Source of the DNA: Ectobius pallidus
Taxonomy: Eukaryota; Arthropoda; Insecta; Blattodea; Ectobiidae
Direction: 5' to 3'
NCBI GenBank assembly: GCA_964059195.1
Contig: CAXKWD010000002.1
Span: 50,804,923-50,868,922 of the forward strand
DNA: 64,000 bases
In this document: piece by piece, positions 38,301 to 49,954 of the stretch
Position numbering within the stretch: the first letter of the stretch is position 1
Layout: each line of letters starts with the position of its first letter
Position numbers and translations under genes: made by a program
The notes under the pieces: generated by a model
What the model was told of the DNA's origin: nothing
Databases searched by the model: none
Seen by the model: the letters and a program-made list of their open reading frames with translations, nothing else

Positions 38301-38783
38301 GAACATAATAAAAGATTGCATGAAATATTGTAATATTTGTAGGAAATATTGTATATGTTTTCTTAAATGCTACTGTTACTATGGTGCAGTTACTCATTGG
38401 ATGGCCAGTCGGCTTCAAAGGTCTCGGTGTATCTTTATGTTAATTGATCTGACTAAATCGGTCTTGGGCTTCCGCTTTCCAAAACAAAAGCAACGTTGCA
38501 ATATTCTCTCATTGTTATCACTGACTTCAGTTCTTCCTTCGCTTTATTCAATTCACACGTGTTATTGTTTACTGTAACTTGATCTTGCAACCACGCATTT
38601 CACTCCACGCGGAGTAGAAGAGTAGCTGTCAAAATCGCCACAGGACATTCTTAGATTTTGATTGGCTGGGGTAACTAGCTGATTGGTGCGGTAAAAACAA
38701 AGAACATGGGTTGAGCTGTCGGCAAACTTTTCCTCCTAACGAAAGGAAGCCGCCTGGGTATGCAATGAGTAACTGGACTATAC
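35368..38783. other. Unassigned DNA with possible transposon edges
   Basis: ggctacgtccctg at about 36370-36382 looks like the right end of a hAT element with CAGGGACGTAGCC termini, but no left end was found. 37360-37900 contains GGGG-rich blocks (gggggtggtcgggggaggggg) of unknown origin. Two attgg (CCAAT-type) boxes lie at about 38660-38690. Confidence 0.4.
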
Positions 38784-39547
38784 CAGTGGTTCTCAACCCA
38801 TAGAAGTCTGCGGATCACTCAGCCTGAATCATGTACGTACCATCCGCACCCCTCCCTCCGCCATAAATCTGTCAGTTGTAACCCTTCCTCGGTGCCTTCT
38901 ACTTAAATTCAAAGGTGGTTTAAACAGTTTTTAGAACACATTTATTATTACTATTAATTAGTGTAGGCCTACAGTACAACTGATCTGCAAATTATTTAAT
39001 ACATAAAGTTAACTTTTTTAACGTATAGCCACTACATAACTAATTAAAAAATTGTCTCAATTACAAACTTATCTTGAAACAACAATTTTGTTTGAAAAGG
39101 ACGTTGAAAATAATTAACCTCATTTTTTTATCGGTGTGATTTTTTTATTATTTTTTATGATATTTTTATTATTATTATTAATATTATTATTATTATTTTT
39201 ACAAGCTGAGGAATTCTAGGAGTACGCTCTTGCTTAGAGCTAATTTCAAATCACTTCTTGTAGCTAGCCGATTTCTTTGTTTGTCCACAAAAAAAAAATT
39301 GTCGAAAACACCATGAATGTTGAAGAGAACTCATGTCACATTTAAAAATCAGTTACGAAAATTATTTTGCATCAACAGATGATAATTATTTTCAATATAT
39401 TTTAATTCAACATCTGGTAAGTAACACGGATATATTCACCTGATATCGTTAAATGCACATCACTTTCAAAATCCCTATTTTATTGGCAAATTTTTTATAT
39501 GTTGCCGGGCCCTCCCAATGGACCAATCCCGAGGCTGGGAACCAATG
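38784..39547. mobile_element. hAT-type element with CAGTGGTTCTCAACC end
   Basis: The left terminus CAGTGGTTCTCAACCC is the hallmark hAT end. The right terminus, reversed, is CATTGGTTCCCAGCCTC. Flanks GACTATAC and GCTTAAAC agree at 5 of 8 bases, so this is old. The interior (764 bp) holds an ATT microsatellite at about 39166-39200 and no transposase. Confidence 0.7.
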
Positions 39548-40251
39548 GCTTAAACAAAGATCGGTAATCACCTAACTCGCCCATTCCTACACCGAATGTC
39601 TGGATAAACCCAATCAAACATAACCCTGAAAGCTTTCAGCGGAAACTGTGGCTTTGATGATGTTTTTCAGACACAATAACAAGTGGAAGGCTATATTTAA
39701 TTTCAGTGGTTACACGCACCTGTGTATAGGGAAATAGGAAACGAAGGAGACAGTCGTCCTGTAGCTTCCGATAACACCGAAAGGTTCTGTTTGCAACGGT
39801 TTTCTGCGCGGAGGTCAAAGAAAGGAAGAGCATGTTGTGTATGAAATAAGAAGCATGCGCCAGAGATAAAAATAGAGATTACCAGTGTTCTGTGGCGCCA
39901 AGATTGCGGTGTCAGTGACGTCACCAAGCAGACGCGGCCTCAAGATATGTGAGCCAGCCTAACTTCTCTCTACCAAGCAGTTTACACCTCGCGATAACTG
40001 CAATTATTTCACATAAATTAGCAAGGGGATTTACGTATACAAGGAAGAAAGCGTCGAACAGTTTTGCTATGCTATCCAACGAAAGTAACAGCCCGCAGAT
40101 CAGAGCTGTGTCCAAATTTTTGGCAGCTAATAAAATGGAGCCTCGAATGTAAATACAGGTCTACGAGAATTTAACAGACTTAAGCAAAAGTCACCAATAC
40201 TAAAATCAGAGTGGTATACCCTATAAGAAAATATATCAGAAAATAAAACGG

Positions 40252-40328
40252 TACTTACTTACTTACTTACTTACTCAGTTACTTAATGGCAATAGATAAT
40301 TCCTCAGCAAGCTAAAGGAATATTATAA
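40252..40328 (-). repeat. LINE 3' end with (TAAG)n tail
   Basis: On the minus strand attcctttagcttgctgagg, tctattgccattaagtaa, then (taag)n. The same 3' UTR follows the coding end at 43256-43533 and the plus-strand copy at 63650-63730. This copy is truncated 5' of the stop codon. Confidence 0.8.
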
Positions 40329-40559
40329 CTCAGCCTACACTTTACGTCAAACACTGAGCTCACTGTTTACAGACAATAGCCCAAATTGGGCAATAAGTAG
40401 TGCATCATAACTTCAAACTAACTATACAATATCATTTGCCTAAAATATAGTAGCTAAATAAATATATAAGCAATCAAGGACGTGATCACTTCATTATTGT
40501 TCTTCAACCTCCAGCTGTGCATGAACTAAGGTAGTGGTATATTAGGCGGAACTTCTAAA

Positions 40560-40729
40560 CATTATCGCTCCTGGTACTCATTTCTGTTAGAGGCTGAGTC
40601 GACCCCAGGGCCATAGTGCCATCAGAAGGATTAGGCCAATTGAAAAATCTCAACGACCTCATCGGGAATCGAACCCGCGACCTTCCGGTTTGTAGCGCAG
40701 CGCCTCAACCACTACGCTACGGCGTACCC
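40560..40729 (-). repeat. tRNA-derived SINE (minus strand)
   Basis: Minus-strand reading has gccgtagcgtagtggttgag (A-box region), gcgggttcgattcccg (B box), a linker, then the ggccctggggtcgactcagc core. It is the best-preserved SINE head in the window, and its core recurs at 31645-31692. Confidence 0.8.
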
Positions 40730-40802
40730 CCTTTGAAAGGGTTAACTAAAATCAATATAAGTTCTCTTCCTTAGTTTTACGTCTTCCTTTTAGGAATATT
40801 TA

Positions 40803-40890
40803 AGGGACTTGCGCCACGACCTGTCGGGAGAGAGATAGTCTACTGGATCTCATAGGCCTATATACTTTTTTTGATCAGAAAAGGTGAAAA
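40803..40890 (+). repeat. Diverged copy of the 14243/2718 dispersed repeat
   Basis: Shares cctgtcgggagaga, gatct..cata and acttttttgatcaga with the other two copies. Confidence 0.5.
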
Positions 40891-41463
40891 TTCACGAGCT
40901 GAAATAATATTTGAAGTAATTTCTTGCAGATGTCTAGCATAAGGGGTGAGGTCATTATCTCACTGGATCATTTAGTCCGGCGCCTCAGGGTGACTAAAAA
41001 GAGTGTCGGTGAGACTTGACCTTTGTCCTGGCTCCCGACTGTACAAGGTACATGAGATATGAAAGCAATTACAAGATCTTACACAGTAGTAAAGGAAAAT
41101 TAATTCCCTTTATCTCACGTGTTTGTCTCGGCCGATTACACGAGATTTTCAAATTGCTCAGAGTCAACCGAAGGTCACTCACATAACTGTAACTTCGCCA
41201 ACGTTATCTCATGCTCTCCTAGGATCAACCTCCAAAGAACTTACAGAATTAAATTTTACAGGGAATTAAAAGTAATGTCATATCCAGATATCCAATGGGC
41301 GTAATTTCGAACAAAACTCTACTTTTCTGAGCTTGCCTACAAGGAGACTTAAGTTTATATAAAATACCATAGAAGAAAACCAACTGAAACTACCAAGTTC
41401 GGTATCATTACAAAATCCCCAACCTAGAATGATTAAAAAAAAAAATTAAATGTCGCCAAAATC

Positions 41464-41603
41464 AGTTGAAATGGGGTTATGGATAAATTATCTTATTAAA
41501 ATTGTACCTCAACTGTATTACCCTAGTTACCATAGTTGAAATGGGGTTATGGATAAATTATCTTATTAAAATTGTACCTCAACTGTATTACCCTAGTTAC
41601 CAT
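41464..41603 (+). repeat. Perfect 70-bp tandem duplication
   Basis: agttgaaatggggttatgga...ccctagttaccat at 41464-41533 is repeated without any difference that I can see at 41534-41603, so it is recent or an assembly artefact. Confidence 0.95.
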
Positions 41604-42424
41604 TAATGCACATTGTGCGCGATTCCTTAATTATTATTAATGGTTTATACGAATTTTCAGTTATATCACTAGGCCTATTCCGAATATTTTCCATGGATGG
41701 AACCTCGCGATTAGCCCTCACTAAACTGTGTCGACGCAATTATTACTCGATTTCTCACTAACCGCATGATCAAGAAAGATGTTAACAAGAATATCGACAA
41801 TGAAAATTATACTTTTTCCCGTGTGCTTCTTTAACAAGCCTAAAACTTCACGACTTAAAAAAATACATCCACACGAAATCGAGTGTGCAACCAACAGAAG
41901 GAAACTGATTCTTTAGATAATATATTTGATATTTCTGCCAAGAAGGGTAAAATGAGAGGGAGAGAATCTGAGTTTTAGAGCCCTTCAAGATATACGGTCA
42001 TTGTAGCCTGACGAATATAGTGAAAGATTTTAAGTGAAGTGGCACTCAGAACACGAATAGGGGCGTGTAGAACAATGAGAAAGATTAGAGATCCACATTC
42101 GCAAAATAATGATAGAAAAAGAAAGAAAGAGTAAGGAGACTGGGTAAGATGAAGATGAATGGAGAACCACAAGGCAAGGAAGAGGTAGATGATAAAAAAT
42201 ATTACGAAGGAGGAAGAAGAATAAGACAAAGAGAAAAGAGAAGCTGAACAAATACTGCCAAGGTTTCATAAGTCTCGGTAACAAATGTCGATTTTCTCGT
42301 CATCAAAAGCAGAATCCTAATGAGAACTCTTCAGTGAAGAACTGGAAAATCCTGCACTTCAGACGTCGCCGTGGTTGAGTATTTGAGGAGCTCTTGCGGG
42401 CACCTGGAAATCCGTGTTGTTTGC

Positions 42425-42467
42425 TATATATAGTGTGGGAAGGCGCCATATGTGTCATACTGGCGCC
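42425..42467. promoter_or_regulatory. Candidate Smad activating element with twin GGCGCC and TATA/Inr-like words
   Basis: TATATATA lies at 42425-42432 and TCATAC (Inr-like, A at 42457) about 32 bp downstream, the classic spacing of a core promoter on the plus strand. GGCGCC occurs at 42442 and 42462. On the minus strand 42467-42453 reads GGCGCCAGTATGACA, a full match to the Drosophila activating element GGCGCCA(N4)GNCV bound by Mad/Medea and, through GGCGCC, by Brinker. The plus-strand copy at 42442 does not fit the second half. No transcript is visible, so both promoter and enhancer readings are inference. Confidence 0.35.
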
Positions 42468-42830
42468 TAGCTTGTCTTATCAGCGGCGAGGACGACCGAC
42501 AAGGCCAACGCCATCATGCTTACACACTCCATTCAGTCGCTCACGTATGCATTGTAGCAGCCATATTCAGCGATGTTACAACTATCAAATTCTCATTCTG
42601 TAGCTTTCTGTCGTCTCTGAACGTAAATCACTAAATATACTGACATAGTGAAATGTCTTGGACGACATTAATGATGCGATTCCCGCGGAACTTACGCCTA
42701 AGCCGTAATAAATAATTCCAGTTCTAGGAATGGTGCTACACTTCAGCCAAAGTGGCGCTGATAATTAGTTTTAAAGACAATGTCAGATTTTCTTAACCGT
42801 TTTCCGGTATTCACGAACAGATCCCAGCAA

Positions 42831-43092
42831 CAGAGGCATAACGAGGGGGGCGGTTGGGGGTTTGAACCCCTCCAATTAATTAAAAAAAGGAAAATTGTAC
42901 AATCTTTTTAAGTCTGCTTATAAATTACTTAATACGAGTATAAAGCGTGGGAAGCTTAAAACTCGTTATTGTGCATCTTAATTTCTAAAATTTTCCGGGG
43001 GAGGACCCCCGAACCCCACTCACCCTGAGGGTATTCCCTACCCCCCAGACGTTATACCCCCCCCCCATGTGACCGGACTGGTTACGCCTATG
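42831..43092. mobile_element. hAT-type MITE, family 3 copy A
   Basis: It starts CAGAGGCATAACG and ends GGTTACGCCTATG, with a perfect 8-bp duplication CCCAGCAA (42823-42830, 43093-43100). The interior gaacccctccaatt...ctaaaattttccgggggaggacccccg matches 48528-48924. Its G/C-rich hairpin-like blocks contrast with the AT-rich flanks. 262 bp. Confidence 0.92.
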
Positions 43093-43255
43093 CCCAGCAA
43101 TTCTCTGCATTTGACATCTTCGAACTTAATCCCACAACCAAGTTCGATCATCAATAACGACGAACTTATTCCAGAAAATGTTCAAAAGTTTGAAGTCCAA
43201 GAGCAATTCCAACTTTTGTAACATAGAACAGCGTACTCCAGGGAATTCTCATATC

Positions 43256-43533
43256 TCACTTACTTCTTACTTACTCAATGACAATAGAAAATTCCTAAGC
43301 AAGCTAAAGGAATATTATCTATTTTATAGAACTCGAAGGTTCATTGCTGCGCTTACCTGAGTCCGCCATTCAACCCTATTCTGTGCTAACTCCAGCCAAT
43401 CATCCCCCACAAATCCTACTTCCCATAAATCCGTTCTAAGATTGTCCTCCCACCTACATCTAGGTCTTCCACGTGGTCTTTTCCCTTCGGGTCTCCCAGT
43501 CAATACTTTTGAGATATGTCTTTCCTCCCCCAT
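43256..43533 (-). pseudogene. 5'-truncated LINE: ORF2 C-terminus plus 3' UTR
   Basis: A 69-codon minus-strand frame reads RPRGRPRCRWEDNLRTDLWE, then DWLELAQNRVEWRTQV and AAMNLRVL, and stops. This RGRPR.RWEDN..DL.EVG...DW..LAQ.R..WR....AAMNLR tail is the common C-terminus of RTE-like endonuclease/reverse transcriptase ORFs in insects. The stop is followed by the 3' UTR seen at 40252-40328 and 63674-63730 (attcctttagcttgctta..) ending in taagtaag. Truncation removed the catalytic domains. Confidence 0.85.
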
Positions 43534-45600
43534 GCGTGCAACATATCTTAGATTACTTATTCATTCGTAAATGGTAAAAACAATATAAAAATTGTATGAC
43601 AAAAAACTACTAAATATAGCTATTGTCGTACCAGTTTTCGATTAAAGCAGTAATAATAAAGTTCATTGAGAGTAAAGTCACCTGTCTGCGGGATTAATTT
43701 CAGTAAGTATAACAGAACAGTCCTTAGACTAGTCTACTTATGTTTTATTTATGTGTTGATAAATTTCAGGTTCGAAAATGCACATGTGCTTCTAAACATA
43801 GACAAGATGTGAAGACAAAATATCTCAGGTGAGGAAACTTTCATCTCAAAGAATTCTGAAACATTTCATTTTCTGTTCTGGTTTTTGAATTAATGGGTCA
43901 GCTTCAAAATCATTAGTTCAAGTTGAAACTCTGATAGTTGGTATCTGATGTTCACTTTCAAGGGTTCGTTGAGAGAAAGTTTATCCTTTACGCTTTTAAA
44001 ATCAAGAAATCTTGAATAATAATTTTAATAGCATCATAAAATACAAAAAAAAAATGCATCTTATATTTCATTTGACTACTGTTGGCAAAATGGAAAGTGA
44101 AAAAAAAAATAGATTTGACCTTACTGTATTAGAATTTATGCCTAATGTAACACGCGCTGTTACGACTGTTATTTTCTGTTCCATGGGTCGTAATATCGCT
44201 GTCCCACAATTACTAAGAACTGGCTCTGGGCTGAAACAACGACTCAGTGCAGGCCACCATCTACCTTGTCAAACAATAAATACTGACCGTGAATTAAAGG
44301 GTTTCTAACACACTGTAGCATGCTGGTTACAGCGCAACGGACACGCTTGTTATCCTGTTACACAGACTCCTTCGTGTTCCTAGTTACGTTTTATGGGACA
44401 ATTCTCGTTAATTTCGAAACTCAGCCTCCAAACAAACCTTGTATTGTTTTATTTCACTGCTATATACTTCTGTTAAATTAATCATTATCACGTGAACCAG
44501 AGGAAATTTGAGGGCAATGGCTGTTAGATTCCAATTTAAGTAAAGTGACTGAGAATATTTAGTAAACTACTTTCGCAAACTTTGGTACGCTAGTACTTAA
44601 ATAAGTAAGCTCTATATGTGCTTTCCAATTAGAGAAAATAGATGATTCAGCAGGTTATATAAATACTCCAAAGCATCATATTAGCTCAATTTACTAAAAG
44701 GAAGTTATTTGTGCAAGAATATGGAGCTGTCATTTAATCGAAAATGACTACTTGTACAGTAATAGAAACATCACGGCCGAAAGGGAAAACAGTTTAAATA
44801 CTAAAAGGCAAAGCATATTTAATTATAATTTATAATAAGCATTGCACACTTTTAGGGTGGTAAGACTACAATTATCTGAGCTTCATTTTCTCAACAGAAC
44901 TTTAAATGAAACTGGGAAACTCGTTTCTCTGCATTTCAATAAGTTTTATTGTAGACAGCGTAGTGATGTTATGTACAAATTAACTCATACTAATAATAAT
45001 ATTAATAATTATAAGGCTATATTTATATATTTAACAAAATTAACACAGTAGAACATTCACTCATCGACTGAGCTGTAGTTTTCTCATAGTATGCTTTGCT
45101 CAAAGTCTTTTGAGACAATCCAAAAATTAATTCGCAGGCTTTCTTTAATGTAAGTTATATGTGACAGACTAATATAAAATACATTGTATTTATAATATCT
45201 AATATGATTATATATTTCTTTTTTATAGATATGACATAATATTATGTAAACAAATTACATATTTGCTTTCAAGACAAAAAATTACAATGCTATAAAAAAC
45301 ACAGACCATTTAGTTAACATTCCTTCCATAAGGGCTATGTGCTGGAAGTATATTTCAGAAGAACAACAGAAATTAACAATCCCAGAAGAATCATAAATCC
45401 TGCCGATATTTAGCATGTTTTAACAATAACAACATGAGTGACACGATTGAAGTAATAGGCTACATTACAGTAATACTGTATCTAAGTTGGAAAACGCCCC
45501 AACTTGAACAAGTAAAGCTCATCTATCACAACTTTAGGGTTATTTCGTATGTGTAAATTGGTAATTTGAGTACAGCTGGCAGGCTGACAAGGAAGAACAT
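43534..45600. other. Unassigned DNA
   Basis: No recognisable gene or repeat. A 98-codon frame at 44012-44308 has no known motif. Confidence 0.5.
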
Positions 45601-45715
45601 ATAAACCACGTCGCGCGTGCTCTCTCTGAGGCGCCTCTCTCATGACGCCACCTCGCCCCGCCGCTCAGCCGCCGTCATCCATTCGGCCTTCAAACCCACT
45701 TACTTAGTCTATATA
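45600..45715. promoter_or_regulatory. GC/CpG-rich island, possible regulatory block
   Basis: About 115 bp of high-GC sequence (cgtcgcgcgtgc, gcgcctctctcatgacgcc, cgccccgccgctcagccgccgt) with many CpGs in an AT-rich setting, including a GGCGCC at 45630-45635. Neither strand gives a recognisable protein, so a cis-regulatory element or an unrecognised non-coding first exon is more likely than coding DNA. Confidence 0.3.
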
Positions 45716-48284
45716 CTAGCACTACAAGTTATAAATATTATGTATTTATATTATCTGTTACTTCAAACGCTCCATCGGCTACCATTAAGCTAGAAATCTG
45801 AAACTGCATGGGTTCGTAATAGTCATATTTATGAACAAATTTCTGTGCATTTTGCATCGGTAGATGGTTTTACCTTTGCAGAAAGAATATTACTTGACTC
45901 CAATCATTAAAGCCCGGAAGTTAATGCTCCAACAGAAGACGAAATATGCATGCAAATACACTCTAAAATTTATATAATATGCTCCAGAATCAATTAAATA
46001 GATATGCTCTATTCTTAGGTAATTTTAAAATTTTACGTTCTCTTGTTAGCTGAATTACATTAGAAATTACAACAAAAAAGCAGTTGTATAAATTACATTA
46101 CAAAACTATTTTTAATAAGGTCTTAAAAGTGAAAACTAATATAGTGAATAGTGTAATCAGTTTTGAAAACATTAGGCTACTGGCAATTATTGTACAGTCC
46201 ATCCTCAAAATATTCGCCTAGTCAGATGTCATAAACGTTTGCGTAACAAAGATGTGCTGAAATGCTGAAGTAGTTTGAATTTTTTCTAGAGGAACCCATA
46301 AATTTATATGCAGATATTTACTTATTAATGGTTCATTATTTTATTCCCCCCCCCCCCCAAAATGTACCCCGACTTTCTATGTATTTTTTTCCTCCCGTGT
46401 TATGCCGGACCGAAGAAGAATAGATTTTTACTTTGCCGGAACGCCGTTCCAGTCCGTTCCGGCCTAACTTCAGCACTGGATGTGCACAATATTGAAAATA
46501 TGGCATTAAAATTTGATAAACTAAAATGTACACAAATATTTTAATTCTAGGAAATATGGTGCATTATAAAATATGTAACAATATGCTAAATGAAATCAGA
46601 AATTTTTCTGTTATTTACTTCATAGATCTTTCATTATCTTCCAATCATAAGCTTATTTAAGTATTATTTAAAGATTATGTTCAGTTCTCTACTGTCGCTG
46701 ACAGGATACATATAAAATTAATTGCCTGTCACTGTTGTTTATAGCAATTTATTAAGGAAATTTCCTCAAAATTGATGATTGCCAAAGGAACACTCCTGTC
46801 ATGATATTAAAATACAGGTGACTTTTTAATTTTTTCGTAGAAACGTTACAGTAACTGGGAAAACGAGACAAGAAGCTTGGTTCGAAGATGCGCGGTAGCA
46901 ATATGAGTTTGTGGAGTGGCTTCGAGGCCAAGTCTTTGCGTAAATAAATAGTCACATGAATAGGAATAAATCAATTTTTTCTTGACTAAAATTCAAGGGA
47001 TTCTTTGTCTTCGCAGTAACAATGTTATATTATGTTATTATTATTCTATAATTCAAGGATTAATAATTCCCTGGAACATCTTTTACACAAACTTGTAAGC
47101 CTTTTCACTTGATGGATACGAGAAATAAATTATAATTGACTGTCTATAGGCTAATTGAAAGCTTACTCAGTAGATAGAAATTTACATCATCTGGCACAAA
47201 TAACGCACGTTCACACACTACCTGTTTCTGTCAGGGTTAGCCTTTCTGATGACAGCGTGATCAACATGTGACAGTTCTGCTCCCACACGAGTCAGCTATA
47301 ATTATACGGTAGCCTACAAGAATAACACTATTATCTATTGTAAACGTGTTAGGTGCAGTAGTTAATAACGAGTACTGTATATGAATATACGAATATACGA
47401 AAGGTAATGAACAATGATTCTTATAATGATTAGTTTGCTTTATCAGCTTTTAGTCCACTTTTCATCTTACAGTACTGTAACAGCAGGAATTATGTTTAAT
47501 TCGTTTTAGAACTTTTTCGTTAATGATTAAGTAATATATTTCTGTTGGTTTAACAATAGTTATGGCTGGACACACACACATTTTCATACATCCACATGAT
47601 GTAATTCGGGTTCACAGACATGAAGACTCTCAGTATCAAACGTGTACCGGTTATTGCAGTCTTGCCGTCCTCGACGATTTTTTTTTCGAGTCCTTATTTT
47701 TAAAATGTTCTGTATCGCAAAATTTAGCTAAAATAATAATTTATAAATATAGCAAGCACATGCATACAAATGCTCACATACACATTAGGAAATTCAGAAA
47801 AGTTAAGTACCAGAAATAAAATATTATCATTTTCAACTTAAAAATAATACAATTTTCAGTCTCATAAAGGGCAAGTGGAAGCTGTAAATATTTAAAAAGA
47901 ATATACCTACAAACCGACCATCAGCTTCTACAAGGAGGCCTACTACCGCAATGAAATCTAAGTTACTGACCGGTGTAGACTGGCGCCAAAGGCAGTATCA
48001 CCAGGTTTCTTGTTTCCTTCTAAGGTATCACAAATTTCAAATTTCTTTTAAAACCATTAAAAAGATAGCTCTAGAATCGCTAAATATCATCCATAAATAC
48101 ATTGAGACACCATTTTGTATTCAAGTTTCTAAAATTTTGTTCTGATAGACTAAAAATTATGTAAATATTTTGTAATAATTATATATTATTCTTTGTCATC
48201 AGACAATCTCACAAGGTGGAAAAGATAGAAAAAAAAATATGTTCACTGACAACATCGCATTATGTATACAGTATAACATGGTGC
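45716..48284. other. Unassigned DNA
   Basis: A word resembling a hAT right end (ggcctaacttcagcactgg, about 46460-46480) follows a poly-C run at 46346-46358, but no left end or target duplication was found. The rest is AT-rich. Confidence 0.4.
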
Positions 48285-48465
48285 AATTGTGTTTGGGGTG
48301 CCCCGGGTGGAGGTACTGGCGGGGAATCCCCCTGCGCGCACAAGCACCACGTGTTCACGGTGCAGTATTGCGGTCAAGGTGGCGGGCAAGCGACCGTGAG
48401 CAGGTGGCGACGGCGCCAGTCAGCCGTCTCCGTCCCCACACAAACATTGACCCTAAATTGTGCCA
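48285..48465 (+). promoter_or_regulatory. GC-rich block with exact Smad activating-element match
   Basis: A ~180-bp GC-rich, CpG-containing block. At 48412-48426 the plus strand reads GGCGCCAGTCAGCCG, fitting GGCGCCA(N4)GNCV (Mad half, 4-bp spacer, Medea half), and is followed by GTCT. In Drosophila this element mediates Dpp/BMP activation of dad itself. The location upstream of the I-Smad exons fits an autoregulatory enhancer. The overlapping open frames have no recognisable domain. Confidence 0.4.
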
Positions 48466-48527
48466 CAACTGCACTTCAAAACTAACCTTCATATAATTAC
48501 AATATGGAAATTACTAGTGCCCGGAAC

Positions 48528-48924
48528 CATAGGCGTACCGAAGGGGGGGTTTTGGGGGTTTGAACCTCCCCCCATTGATTAAAAAAAGGAAAATTGTATA
48601 ATTTTCTTAAGTCTGCCCATAAATTACTTAATACAAGTATAAAGCGTGGGAAGCTTAAAACAAGTTATTTTGCGTCTTAATTTTTAAAATTTTCCGGGGG
48701 CGAACCCCCGGAAGCTTAAAACTCGTTATTTTACATCTTAATTTTTTAAATTTTACGGGGGAGGACCCCGAAAGCTTAAAACTCGTTATTTTGCATCTTA
48801 ATTTTTAAAATTTTCCGGGGGAGGACCCCCGGACCCCCCTCTCCCTGGGGGGAATTTCATACCCCCCAGACCCCGCGGGTGTTATAACCCCCCCCCCCAT
48901 ATGGTCGGCCTGGTTACGCCTATG
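48528..48924. mobile_element. hAT-type MITE, family 3 copy B, with internal triplication
   Basis: It starts CATAGGCGTA and ends TTACGCCTATG. The perfect 8-bp duplication is CCCGGAAC (48520-48527, 48925-48932). Compared with copy A it carries three tandem units of about 60-61 bp (aagctt starts at 48651, 48712 and 48772), each ending in a ccgggggaggacccccgg-like palindrome, which accounts for the 135-bp length difference. Confidence 0.93.
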
Positions 48925-49086
48925 CCCGGAACTATTCTGTTCTTTGATAGCTTACTGATATTTTGACATAATTATGCGTTCCATTGTCATGGCAGTCACA
49001 TAGTCCAAATAACTTAATTTTATAAAACTTAAACACGACTAAATAAGATGGATAATACACTCTAAAATGGCTAAAACTGTTTTAAT

Positions 49087-49380
49087 GATAATAGATAGAT
49101 AGATAGATTTTTATTGCTGTAAACATTTATAATGTATAGCCACGTCACATAAGAAATTACACAATAGCTTTGTTACCAACTATTAAAATTATAAAATTCA
49201 TGTACACTGTACAGAGGGTACATTGTCAGTGCAGTTCTGACCGTCCTCCTAAATGTTTCGAAGGAAAGATCCCTAACTTGTAATGGAAGACTGTTGAATA
49301 ACTCTAAGGATGTGTACTCAAAACTAGTTTTTATTGTACTATACCGGCATTTATTTATGCAAATATTTGTGTTATACAAT
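49087..49380 (-). pseudogene. LINE 3' fragment with (ATCT)n tail
   Basis: The minus-strand frame 49379-49173 reads FEYTSLELFNSLPLQVRDLS followed by FETFRRTVRTAL and stops. The (W/F)NSLP..VR....F...(V/L) pattern is the usual C-terminus of CR1/Jockey-like reverse transcriptase ORFs. It is followed by a 3' UTR, aataaaaatct and a short (atct)n tail at 49087-49108. Only the last ~65 codons are intact. Confidence 0.7.
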
Positions 49381-49499
49381 AGAATACTTGAAATAGTAAT
49401 ATGTAATTAATCTAATTAATATTCTTCTACTTATATTACTTTTATACCTGCCTTCATTTTGCAACTTCCTCATTGTTTCTATTACAGTTGCAAAAGAAA

Positions 49500-49690
49500 T
49501 TGTAGCATTGTATTTTATAACTTTGGTCTTGGTCAGAGAAATCGTCGGTGAACCATATTAGGCTACGTCGCCACACGATGTCTAACCCGAATATAACATT
49601 TCGTGTTTCTTTAGGTACAGACGATTTCAAAACGTTATTAATGCTGTAAACTCGACATGGAATTTCCCGATTTCCTTAGAAGCAAATTAG
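49500..49690 (-). repeat. Coding-like repeat, copy 1 (minus strand)
   Basis: The minus strand from about 49680 reads REIPCRVYSINNVLKS, then PKETRNVIFGLDIVWRR and a stop farther on. The same peptide order is on the plus strand at 51440-51495 plus 52267-52330. Protein-level conservation between two copies implies descent from a translated element, possibly the LINE whose 3' end lies next to it. The family was not recognised. Confidence 0.6.
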
Positions 49691-49954
49691 AGGCATTCTT
49701 AAGAAGATTTTCACCTTGCAGTTTATTCACAGTGTTTGCTCCAGCAAGACGTCGAAAATAAAGTATTCTAAGAGTTGGTTCATTAATCGAAAAATAGTTA
49801 TTGTTGAGTTTATGTGGTGGAGTTGGAAATGACAAGAGGTAATTCTAAAATTGTGTTCTATAAACTATAAACTTATTACCCTTAAACAGTACACTACGCT
49901 ACTAAGCACCTTGACCACTCACTTTTTACTCATTTTGAGCGAATATGTTATTAC

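Noticed and set aside
42030..42284. Two overlapping minus-strand frames with many hydrophobic residues, membrane-protein-like
   Set aside because: They translate a purine-rich (gaaagaa) tract. Hydrophobic Phe/Leu content follows from composition, and there is no family resemblance.
46360..46480. hAT right end (ggcctaacttcagcactgg) related to the element at 55119
   Set aside because: No left end or flanking duplication was found, so not called as an element.
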